The position numbers and the translations under genes were made by a program. Of a stretch of 64,000 nt of DNA, positions 39,963 to 47,166 are shown piece after piece; the stretch's first letter is position 1, and each line of letters begins with the position of its first letter. A model generated the notes under the pieces. That model was not told the DNA's origin, did no database searches, and saw only the letters and a program-made list of their open reading frames with translations. This DNA comes from Aeromicrobium sp. Root472D3 (lineage in GTDB: Bacteria; Actinomycetota; Actinomycetes; Propionibacteriales; Nocardioidaceae). The DNA is taken from NCBI RefSeq assembly GCF_001426485.1, contig NZ_LMET01000001.1:482844-546843 (forward strand), in the 5' to 3' direction.

Positions 39963-42137
39963 ATGAGCGCGAACCCCGTCCGCCTGCAGGCCATCACCGA
40001 CGTCGAGGCGTACGTCCCGCCGGCCCCGAGCTGCGTCCCCGGTGAGACACCGGGTGACATCTTCGGCGCGAACGTCTTCAGCAGGACCGTGATGCAGAAG
40101 CGCCTCCCGAAGTCGGTCTTCCGGTCGGTCGTCGCCACGATCGACAACTCGGAGGTGCTCGACCCCCAGGTCGCGGACGCCGTCGCGTCGGCCATGAAGG
40201 ACTGGGCCATCGAGAAGGGTGCGACGCACTACGCCCACGTGTTCTACCCCCTGACGGGATTCACGGCCGAGAAGCACGACGGCTTCTTCGACCCGGTCGG
40301 CGACGGGACGGCCCTGGCCGAGTTCGCCGGCAAGACCCTCGTGCAGGGCGAGCCCGACGCCTCGAGCTTCCCCAACGGCGGCCTGCGCAACACCTTCGAG
40401 GCGCGCGGCTACACCGGCTGGGACGTCACGAGTCCCGCGTACATCCTGGAGAACCCGCACGGCAACACCCTGTGCATCCCCACGGTCTTCATCTCGATGA
40501 CCGGCGAGGCGCTCGACCACAAGACGCCCCTGCTGCGGGCCCAGCAGGCCATGGCGGTGCACGCCGAGCGCGTCCTGACCCTCTTCGGGCACACGCCGTC
40601 GGCGGTCGTCTCGTACTGCGGTCCCGAGCAGGAGTACTTCCTGATCGACCGTCACTTCTTCGTGGCCCGTCCCGACCTGCTCAATAGCGGTCGCACGCTG
40701 TTCGGTGCCAAGCCGCCCAAGGGCCAGGAGTTCGACGACCACTACTTCGGCGCGATCCCCGAGCGGGTGCTCGGGTTCATGGCCGACACCGAGCGCGAGC
40801 TGTTCAAGCTCGGCATCCCCGCCAAGACCCGCCACAACGAGGTCGCGCCGGGACAGTTCGAGATCGCCCCGATGTTCGAGGCCGCCAACGTCGGCGCCGA
40901 CCACCAGCAGCTGCTCATGACGACGTTCAAGACCGTCGCCCGCAAGCACGGCATGGAGTGCCTGTTCCACGAGAAGCCGTTCGAGGGCGTCAACGGCTCG
41001 GGCAAGCACGTCAACTTCTCGCTCGGCAACGCCACCGAGGGCAATCTGCTGCTGCCCGGCGACACCCCGCACGACAACGCCCAGTTCCTCGTGTTCTGCG
41101 CCGCGGTCATCCGCGCGGTCCACCAGTACGGAGGGCTGCTGCGGGCGTCGGTCGCGTCGGCGAGCAACGACCACCGTCTCGGGGCCAACGAGGCACCCCC
41201 CGCGATCATCTCGATCTTCCTCGGCGACCAGCTGGCCGGCGTCTTCGAGCAGCTCGCCAAGGGGCCTGCGACGTCGTCGAAGGGGCGCGGGACGCTGCAG
41301 ATCGGCGTCGACACGCTGCCGGTGCTGCCGACCGACCCGGGCGACCGCAACCGCACGAGCCCGTTCGCGTTCACGGGCAACCGCTTCGAGTTCCGCGCCC
41401 CGGGCTCGCTGCAGTCGGTCGCCGGACCCATGACCACGATCAACGCGATCATGGCCGAGGCGCTCGACCACATCGCGACGAAGCTCGAGACCGCGGTCGA
41501 GCTCGGCACCGAGCTCAACGAGGCCGTCCAGGCGCTGCTGACCGAGCTCATCACCGAGCACGGCTCGGTCGTCTTCAACGGCAACGGCTACTCCGACGAG
41601 TGGCAGGTCGAGGCGGCCGAGCGCGGACTGCCCAACCTGCGCTCGACGCTCGACGCGCTGCCCGAGCTGATCACGGAGTCGTCGGTGCAGCTGTTCGAGC
41701 GCTACGGCATCTTCACCGAGAGCGAGGCGCACAGCCGGTACGAGATCGGTCTCGAGCACTACACGCAGAGCATCATGGTCGAGGCGCTGTCGACGCTCGA
41801 GATCGGTCAGACGTCGGTGCTGCCGGCCGCGGTCCGCTACCAGACCGAGCTGGCGACCAACGTCAGCGCGTTGAGGACCGCCGGCCTCGAGCCCGACATG
41901 GACCTGCTGCACGAGATCACGTCGGTCATCGACGACCTCCGGGTCGGCATCGGCGCGCTGCGACTGGCGCTGGACGGCGACCACGGCGACGACGGCCTCG
42001 CCGAGGCGACGTACGCGCAGTCGGCCCTGCTGCCGGCGATGGCGACCGTCCGCGCCGCGGCCGATGCGCTCGAGGCCGTCGTCGCCGACGACCTGTGGCC
42101 GCTGCCGACCTACCAGGAGATGCTCTACATCCTGTAG
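39963..42137 (+). CDS. Glutamine synthetase, type III
   Basis: Ligates ammonia to glutamate with ATP. The 724-residue length and the motifs [26 protein letters not shown] and [10 protein letters not shown] belong to the large GSIII (GlnN) class rather than Gln[18 protein letters not shown] and NFSLGN also fit. GSIII enzymes are dodecameric and occur in addition to GSI in some actinobacteria. GAGAAGGA precedes the ATG. No regulator is adjacent. Confidence 0.93.
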   Translation: MSANPVRLQAITDVEAYVPPAPSCVPGETPGDIFGANVFSRTVMQKRLPKSVFRSVVATIDNSEVLDPQVADAVASAMKDWAIEKGATHYAHVFYPLTGFTAEKHDGFFDPVGDGTALAEFAGKTLVQGEPDASSFPNGGLRNTFEARGYTGWDVTSPAYILENPHGNTLCIPTVFISMTGEALDHKTPLLRAQQAMAVHAERVLTLFGHTPSAVVSYCGPEQEYFLIDRHFFVARPDLLNSGRTLFGAKPPKGQEFDDHYFGAIPERVLGFMADTERELFKLGIPAKTRHNEVAPGQFEIAPMFEAANVGADHQQLLMTTFKTVARKHGMECLFHEKPFEGVNGSGKHVNFSLGNATEGNLLLPGDTPHDNAQFLVFCAAVIRAVHQYGGLLRASVASASNDHRLGANEAPPAIISIFLGDQLAGVFEQLAKGPATSSKGRGTLQIGVDTLPVLPTDPGDRNRTSPFAFTGNRFEFRAPGSLQSVAGPMTTINAIMAEALDHIATKLETAVELGTELNEAVQALLTELITEHGSVVFNGNGYSDEWQVEAAERGLPNLRSTLDALPELITESSVQLFERYGIFTESEAHSRYEIGLEHYTQSIMVEALSTLEIGQTSVLPAAVRYQTELATNVSALRTAGLEPDMDLLHEITSVIDDLRVGIGALRLALDGDHGDDGLAEATYAQSALLPAMATVRAAADALEAVVADDLWPLPTYQEMLYIL

Positions 42138-42181
42138 GCCGATAGCGTCGTGGTGACCGCAGCCACGACCGAGGAGCCCGC

Positions 42182-43270
42182 ATGCCGCAGACCGTCCGAG
42201 GAGTCATCGCCCGCTCGAAGGGCGCACCCGTCACCGTCGAGAACATCGTCATCCCCGACCCGGGTCCGGGCGAGGCGGTCGTCGACATCTCGGCGTGCGG
42301 CGTGTGCCACACCGACCTGCACTACCGCGAGGGCGGGATCAACGACGAGTTCCCGTTCCTGCTCGGCCACGAGGCCGCCGGCATCGTCGAGTCGGTCGGT
42401 GAGGGCGTCACGGACGTCGCGCCGGGCGACTTCGTCGTCCTGAACTGGCGCGCGGTGTGCGGCAGCTGCCGGGCGTGCCTGCGCGGTCGCCCCTGGTACT
42501 GCTTCGACACGCACAACGCGAAGCAGAAGATGACGCTCGAGGACGGCACGGAGCTGTCGCCCGCGCTGGGCATCGGCGCCTTCGCCGACAAGACGCTCGT
42601 GGCGGCGGGCCAGTGCACCAAGGTCGACCCTTCGGCGTCGCCAGCCGCGGTGGGCCTGCTGGGTTGCGGTGTCATGGCGGGTCTCGGTGCCGCGATCAAC
42701 ACCGGCAACGTGCAGCGCGGCGACTCGGTCGCGATCATCGGCTGCGGCGGCGTCGGATCGGCGGCGGTCGCCGGTGCCCGTCTGGCCGGCGCGGCGAAGA
42801 TCATCGCGATCGACCTCGACGACCGCAAGCTCGAGTGGGCCACGGGTCTGGGCGCGACGCACACGATCAACCCGTCGGCCGACGGCGACGTGGTCGAGGC
42901 GATCCAGGCCCTGACCGACGGCAACGGCGCCGACGTCGTGATCGACGCGGTCGGTCGCCCCGAGACGTGGAAGCAGGCCTTCTACGGCCGCGACCTGGCC
43001 GGCACCGTCGTGCTGGTCGGCGTCCCGACGCCCGACATGCAGCTCGACCTGCCGCTGATCGACGTCTTCGGTCGCGGCGGCTCGCTGAAGTCGAGCTGGT
43101 ACGGCGACTGCCTGCCGTCGCGCGACTTCCCGATGCTGGTCGACCTGTACCAGCAGGGACGCCTCGACCTCGACGCGTTCGTGACCGAGACGATCGGCAT
43201 CGACGACGTCGAGGCCGCGTTCGACAAGATGCACGACGGCACGGTCCTGCGATCGGTGGTGACGCTGTGA
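42182..43270 (+). CDS. S-(hydroxymethyl)mycothiol dehydrogenase
   Basis: A zinc- and NAD-dependent alcohol dehydrogenase that oxidises the mycothiol adduct of formaldehyde (mycobacterial MscR/AdhE2 type). In 362 residues it has the catalytic zinc ligands in [13 protein letters not shown] and GHEAAG, the structural zinc cysteines in [15 protein letters not shown], and the NAD loop [27 protein letters not shown] is typical of the mycothiol subgroup. A TAGCGT -10 candidate lies at 42143 and GAGGAG before the ATG. It forms a unit with the following metallo-beta-lactamase gene. Confidence 0.93.
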   Translation: MPQTVRGVIARSKGAPVTVENIVIPDPGPGEAVVDISACGVCHTDLHYREGGINDEFPFLLGHEAAGIVESVGEGVTDVAPGDFVVLNWRAVCGSCRACLRGRPWYCFDTHNAKQKMTLEDGTELSPALGIGAFADKTLVAAGQCTKVDPSASPAAVGLLGCGVMAGLGAAINTGNVQRGDSVAIIGCGGVGSAAVAGARLAGAAKIIAIDLDDRKLEWATGLGATHTINPSADGDVVEAIQALTDGNGADVVIDAVGRPETWKQAFYGRDLAGTVVLVGVPTPDMQLDLPLIDVFGRGGSLKSSWYGDCLPSRDFPMLVDLYQQGRLDLDAFVTETIGIDDVEAAFDKMHDGTVLRSVVTL

Positions 43271-43355
43271 GCGAGCGTCAGCGAGTGAACCATGGGCAAT
43301 GTGCCGGAGCGTCGCCTGCGTACCGTGCACTCTCCACGGAGGTGACGCTGTGAGC
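43258..43355. repeat. MIRU-like insertion with 15-bp direct repeats at a stop/start junction
   Basis: GGTGACGCTGTGAGC occurs at 43258-43272 (end of mscR) and again at 43341-43355 (start of the MBL gene). The 68 nt between are not coding in either gene. Removing one repeat and the intervening DNA would restore a single CTGTGAGC junction in which the mscR TGA overlaps the GTG start. This is the signature of a small insertion with duplication of the target, as for MIRU elements in mycobacteria. Confidence 0.7.
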
Positions 43356-43979
43356 ACGGCGAGGGTCCAGAAGGTCGTGACGTCGGGACAGTTCGCGCTC
43401 GACGGCGGCAGCTGGGACGTCGACAACAACGTCTGGCTGGTCGGCGACGACGCCGAGGTGATCGTCATCGACGCCCCGCACGACGCCGCACCGATCCTCG
43501 ACGCGATCGACGGGCGCACCGTGGTCGCGATCGTCCTGACGCACGGGCACAACGACCACATCAACGCCGCGGTCGAGCTGGGCGAGGCCACGGGTGCCCA
43601 GGTGTGGTTCCCGCCCGAGGACCGCATGCTGTGGGACGCCGAGCACGACACCGCTCCCGACCAGGAGCTGCACTCGGGGGCGACGTTCGAGGTCGCCGGC
43701 ACGACGCTGCGGGCGATCCCCACGCCGGGTCACTCACCGGGCAGCACGTGCCTCTACGCACCCGATCTGGGCGTCGTCTTCAGCGGCGACACGCTGTTCA
43801 ACGGCGGACCGGGCGCGACGGGACGGTCCTACTCGGACTTCCCGACGATCATCGAGTCGATCCGGGAGCGTCTGCTGACGCTCCCGGACGACACGGTCGT
43901 GCACACGGGCCACGGCGACGACACGTCGATCGGCGCCGAGAAGCCCCACCTCGACGAGTGGATCACCCGAGGCTCGTGA
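43350..43979 (+). CDS. MBL-fold metallo-hydrolase paired with the mycothiol dehydrogenase
   Basis: A 209-residue metallo-beta-lactamase-fold hydrolase with metal ligands in THGHNDH, the TPGHSPGS motif and FSGDTLF. HTGHGDDT lies near the end. It is encoded directly after mscR, the same pair as Rv2259-Rv2260. By analogy with glyoxalase II/S-formylglutathione hydrolase it may hydrolyse S-formylmycothiol, the dehydrogenase product; that role is inference. The GTG at 43350 has GGAGGT 6 nt upstream. Confidence 0.88.
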   Translation: MSTARVQKVVTSGQFALDGGSWDVDNNVWLVGDDAEVIVIDAPHDAAPILDAIDGRTVVAIVLTHGHNDHINAAVELGEATGAQVWFPPEDRMLWDAEHDTAPDQELHSGATFEVAGTTLRAIPTPGHSPGSTCLYAPDLGVVFSGDTLFNGGPGATGRSYSDFPTIIESIRERLLTLPDDTVVHTGHGDDTSIGAEKPHLDEWITRGS

Positions 43980-43982
43980 GGT

Positions 43983-44183
43983 TCAGCGGCCGCGCGGCCA
44001 CACCAGCGCGGCCGCAGCCACGCCGGCGGCGAGCACCAGGGCCGCGGCGAACGGACGCTTGTCGGTGTCGGCGACCTTCTCCTGCGCCCGCGCCTTGACG
44101 TCGAGCTTGGCCGCGAGGGCGTCGACGGTCTCTCCGAGGTGCTCGCGGGTCTCCTTGATCTCCTGCTCGAGGTCGGAGCTCAT
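43983..44183 (-). CDS. DUF3618 domain protein
   Basis: A 66-residue protein with the DUF3618 motif EIKETREHLGETVDALAAKLDVKARA (read in parts) and one C-terminal hydrophobic helix (AAALVLAAGVAAAALVW). It overlaps the upstream holin-like gene by 4 nt and is the last of three coupled small envelope genes. The family often accompanies holin-like and YtxH-like proteins in actinobacteria, probably at the membrane under stress; function is unproven. Confidence 0.85.
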   Translation of the reverse strand: MSSDLEQEIKETREHLGETVDALAAKLDVKARAQEKVADTDKRPFAAALVLAAGVAAAALVWPRGR

Positions 44184-44599
44184 CGGGACGTCCCTTCGTG
44201 GGTGGAGCCGTGCTTGGCGGTGCCGATGTCGGCCTTGACGCTCTCCACGCGGGCGGCGGGCGGGTCGCCCGCCGTGCTGATGCTGCCCTTGCCGAGGAGT
44301 GCGGCGACGCCTGCGGCGGCGAACAGCGCGACCGCGACGATCGCGGCGGCGATCCAGGGCGCCAGACCCTCGGCGATCCCCAGGATGGCCGTGGCGACCA
44401 GCGCACCGAGGCCGAACAGGGCGAGCGTCCCGGCGAGGCCGAACAGGCCCGCGCCGACGCCGACCTTCTTGCCGGTGGTGGCGAGGTCCTGCTTGGCCAT
44501 CTGCAGCTCGTCGCGGATCAGGGTGGAGATGTCCTCCATGGCCTGCGTCATGAGCTGGCCCGTGGACGCCTCGCCGACGGGGGTGCGGTCGTCGCTCAC
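44180..44599 (-). CDS. Phage holin family (DUF1469-type) membrane protein
   Basis: A 139-residue protein with an amphipathic N-terminal helix (DISTLIRDELQMAKQDL) and two membrane helices (GLFGLAGTLALFGLGALVA; WIAAAIVAVALFAAAGVAALL). This is the usual plan of the actinobacterial 'phage holin family', which is chromosomal and not evidence of a prophage. It overlaps both neighbours by 4 nt, so the trio is one operon. Confidence 0.85.
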   Translation of the reverse strand: MSDDRTPVGEASTGQLMTQAMEDISTLIRDELQMAKQDLATTGKKVGVGAGLFGLAGTLALFGLGALVATAILGIAEGLAPWIAAAIVAVALFAAAGVAALLGKGSISTAGDPPAARVESVKADIGTAKHGSTHEGTSR

Positions 44600-44871
44600 G
44601 ACGTCCCCATCCCCGGTGCGATCGTCGACGGCTGCTCGTTGGCGTGGTCGGAGGACGACACCTTCTCGGAGACCTTGTCCTTGACGGCGTGCCCGAGATC
44701 GGCACCGGCCTGCTTGGCCTGCGCCTGCACGGTGTCGGCGGCGTCCTGCACCTTCGGGTTGTTCCAGGTCCTGGTGGCCTGGGTCTTGATCTGCTCGTAG
44801 CGCTCGCGTCCGGCGCGGGAGCCCAGCACGTAGCCGGCTCCCGCGACGGCGAGCATGGTCAGCTTCTTCAT
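44596..44871 (-). CDS. YtxH-like small membrane-anchored protein
   Basis: A 91-residue protein starting MKKLTMLAVAGAGYVLGSRAGRERYEQI (read in parts). It has a short hydrophobic N-terminus with the GYVLGSRAGRERY motif typical of YtxH-like proteins, then a soluble helical tail. The ATG at 44871 is preferred because AGGAGCGG lies about 10 nt upstream; the ATG at 44889 overlaps that site. It is the first gene of the three-gene envelope operon. Confidence 0.8.
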   Translation of the reverse strand: MKKLTMLAVAGAGYVLGSRAGRERYEQIKTQATRTWNNPKVQDAADTVQAQAKQAGADLGHAVKDKVSEKVSSSDHANEQPSTIAPGMGTS

Positions 44872-44951
44872 GGTGAACCGCTCCTGCATCGTTGTCCGGG
44901 GCACGTCCCGTACCCCGTCACGGCGATTTGCCACGTGGTGACGGCGATCGG

Positions 44952-45611
44952 TCAGGCCGTGGCGCGCAGCTTGAGCGTGACGGAACGACCGCCGGCACGC
45001 GCGACGTCGTGCGACTCGGCGAGCTGGGCGCGGGCGAGGTCGACGAGACCGGCCATCTGCGGGGTGACCTCGGCGAGGGTCAGCTCGGTCTCGATGACGT
45101 CGAGGTCGAGACCGAACACGTCGCCGAAGATGCGGCGCAGGTAGTCGGTCGCGTGGTCCCAGCCGGCGCGGGGCGTGCCCTCGCCGTAGCCGCCACCGCG
45201 AGCGACGACGAGGAAGGCGGGCCGGCTGGCGACCGTGTCGGTGCCGGGCGCGAAGCGTGGGTCGGTGATGAGGGTGTCGATCCACGTCTTGAGGTGCGCC
45301 GACACGCCGAAGTTGTACAGCGGCGCCGCGACGACCAGCACGTCGGCGGCCTCGACCTCGTCGGCCAGCCCGGCGGCGACGGCGCGAGCCGCCTCCTGCT
45401 CGGGGGTCCACTGCTCGCGCGGCACGAAGCCGGCGAAGGCGGCGGTCGACCAGACGTCGGGTGCGATGGGATCGGCAGCGAGGTCGCGGTGCGTGACGAC
45501 GGTGTCGGGCCCCTCGGCCTCGACGATCGACGACACGAGGGTGTCGGCGACGGCTCGGGTGACCGAGCCGTCGGTGCGGATGCTGGAGTCGAGCCGGAGG
45601 ATCGTGGTCAT
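44952..45611 (-). CDS. FMN-dependent NADH-azoreductase/quinone reductase
   Basis: A 219-residue flavodoxin-fold enzyme of the AzoR family that reduces quinones and azo compounds with NAD(P)H. Motifs are RLDSSIRTDGSVTRAVAD (FMN phosphate loop), PLYNFGVSAHLKTWID and ARGGGYGEGTPRAGWDH. The ATG at 45611 is chosen for the conserved N-terminus, with AGGAG upstream. It is divergent from a MarR regulator, which probably represses it until a quinone or electrophile binds. Confidence 0.9.
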   Translation of the reverse strand: MTTILRLDSSIRTDGSVTRAVADTLVSSIVEAEGPDTVVTHRDLAADPIAPDVWSTAAFAGFVPREQWTPEQEAARAVAAGLADEVEAADVLVVAAPLYNFGVSAHLKTWIDTLITDPRFAPGTDTVASRPAFLVVARGGGYGEGTPRAGWDHATDYLRRIFGDVFGLDLDVIETELTLAEVTPQMAGLVDLARAQLAESHDVARAGGRSVTLKLRATA

Positions 45612-45639
45612 GTCAGGTGCTCCTGGGGTATGGGTGGGT

Positions 45640-45668
45640 ACATATAGTCTTGCACACAGATCATATGT
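45640..45668. promoter_or_regulatory. Inverted repeat in the azoreductase-marR promoter region
   Basis: ACATAT (45640-45645) and ATATGT (45663-45668) form an inverted repeat with a 17-nt spacer in an AT-rich patch of the 115-nt divergent gap. It is a candidate binding site for the adjacent MarR protein. Confidence 0.4.
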
Positions 45669-45726
45669 TTCACAGACGATCGCTGATGACGACCATCTCG
45701 TAGTCCGGGGCGGATAGGGTGGAGGC

Positions 45727-46230
45727 ATGAGCGAGACGGCCGGCGAGCGCGCGACGGAGACGGTCGACGACTTCGGCCAGGCCCTCGGCTCGTTGCTGCG
45801 CCGCTACCTCGACGGGGCCCGTGACGCGGCGGACGCCCTGCCGGGCGGTCCGCGCGGCTTCCAGGTGCTGGTCAACGCGTCGTCCGGCACCGACTGCAGC
45901 AACCAGGCCACGATCGCCCATCGGCTCGGCATCGATCGCACGGTCATGACCTACCTCGTCGACGACCTCGAGAAGGCCGGTCTCGTCGAGCGACGACCCG
46001 ACCCCGCCGACCGGCGAGCGCGGCAGGTGGTGCGCACCGCCGCCGGCGAGGCGACGCTCGACGACGTCCGGCGCCGCATGGCAGCGGTCGAGGACGTCGT
46101 GCTGGGCAGCCTGTCGGCCGACGACGCCGTCGCGTTCAGGCGGCTCCTGGTCGCGGCCGCGGTGGGTGCACCGCCCACCGGCCACTCGATGTGCGACGTC
46201 GTGGGCGACGACCTCGCGGGAGGCTGCTGA
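45727..46230 (+). CDS. MarR-family transcriptional regulator
   Basis: A 167-residue winged-helix regulator. The DNA-binding part reads NQATIAHRLGIDRTVMTYLVDDLEKAGLVERR (read in parts), followed by the wing DPADRRARQVVRT. It has cysteines near residue 59 and in the C-terminal tail (MCDVV, GGC) that could sense oxidants, though no defined redox pair is seen. TAGGGT lies 6 nt before the ATG, but GGAGG is also present. It is divergent from the azoreductase, the likely target. Confidence 0.88.
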   Translation: MSETAGERATETVDDFGQALGSLLRRYLDGARDAADALPGGPRGFQVLVNASSGTDCSNQATIAHRLGIDRTVMTYLVDDLEKAGLVERRPDPADRRARQVVRTAAGEATLDDVRRRMAAVEDVVLGSLSADDAVAFRRLLVAAAVGAPPTGHSMCDVVGDDLAGGC

Positions 46231-46231
46231 C

Positions 46232-47104
46232 CTAGGGCGTGTCCGCGCCCGCCGGCACGCCCGACCCCATAGCCCAGCGGATCGCGCCCGTCACGACGAC
46301 ACCGCTCGTGCGCACCGCGGTCGCCTCGGTCAGCGGCAGGTACGGCAGCCGCAGCGGCAGCCGGGTCCACCGCGGCATCATCGCGACGGCGGCCGCCGAC
46401 AGCAGCCCGTACGGTCCACGCAGGGCGAGCGGCACGGGCGGGTGCACCAGGATGAAGCGGGCCGTCCGGCGGGCGGCGGGCGTGCCCTGCAGCTCGGGCC
46501 GGTACGACCGCATGACCTCGTCGAGCTCGGCGACGGTGTCGGGCACGTCGACGGCTCCGAGCGCGCGGGCGACGTGGGCCGTGTCGGCGACGTACGCGTC
46601 GCGCCCGCCGGCGTCGAGGCGGTGCGCGCCGTACCGGTCGTGGGCCCGCAGGAAGCTGTCGATCTCGGCCACGTGCACCCACCGCAGCAGGTGCGGGTCG
46701 GACGCCTCGTACGGGCGTCCGTCGGGCGCCACCCCGTTGATGCGTCCGTGCACGGCCCGCACGATGCGGATCGCGCGGTCGGCGTCCTCGATCGTGCCGA
46801 ACGTCGTCTCGGCCAGGAAGGTGCTGGTGCGCTGCAGGCGTCCCCACGGGTCGCCGCGGTAGCCGGAGTGCTGGTCGACCGCCGCCATGGCCAAGGGGTG
46901 CAGCGACTGCAGCAGCAGCGCCCGCATGCCGCCGACGAACATCGACGCGTCGGAGTGCACACGTTGGATCGCCGAGTCGGGCCCGAACCGTCGCGGCCCC
47001 TCCGCGAGGTGGATGCGGTCGCGCCGCGCCGGCCCCTCCTCCCCCGCGACGCGCGCGAAGATGGCTGCCCCGACCCGTTCCTGCGCAAAACTGAACACGT
47101 TCAC
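46232..47104 (-). CDS. MpaB-family oxygenase (DUF2236)
   Basis: A 290-residue protein of the MpaB/latex-clearing-protein-related family, helical and haem- or iron-dependent in studied members. Family features are RVHSDASMFVGGMRALLLQS-LHPLAMAAVDQHSGY, the TTFGTIEDADRAIRIVRAVHGRINGV region (read in parts), and DPHLLRWVHVAEIDSFL. The start is uncertain: GTG at 47104 or 47098. It is convergent with marR (1 nt apart) and lies 62 nt downstream of the ABC transporter genes, so it may be cotranscribed with them. The substrate is unknown. Confidence 0.82.
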   Translation of the reverse strand: MNVFSFAQERVGAAIFARVAGEEGPARRDRIHLAEGPRRFGPDSAIQRVHSDASMFVGGMRALLLQSLHPLAMAAVDQHSGYRGDPWGRLQRTSTFLAETTFGTIEDADRAIRIVRAVHGRINGVAPDGRPYEASDPHLLRWVHVAEIDSFLRAHDRYGAHRLDAGGRDAYVADTAHVARALGAVDVPDTVAELDEVMRSYRPELQGTPAARRTARFILVHPPVPLALRGPYGLLSAAAVAMMPRWTRLPLRLPYLPLTEATAVRTSGVVVTGAIRWAMGSGVPAGADTP

Positions 47105-47166
47105 CTGTCGAGTGTCCCCCACGATCCAAGAACCGGCGCCTCGAGCACGCCGGCCCTCGGCACGGG

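Noticed and set aside
44180-44599. Prophage marker (holin)
   Set aside because: The holin-like protein belongs to a chromosomal actinobacterial trio with YtxH-like and DUF3618 proteins. No phage structural, integrase or lysin gene is present.
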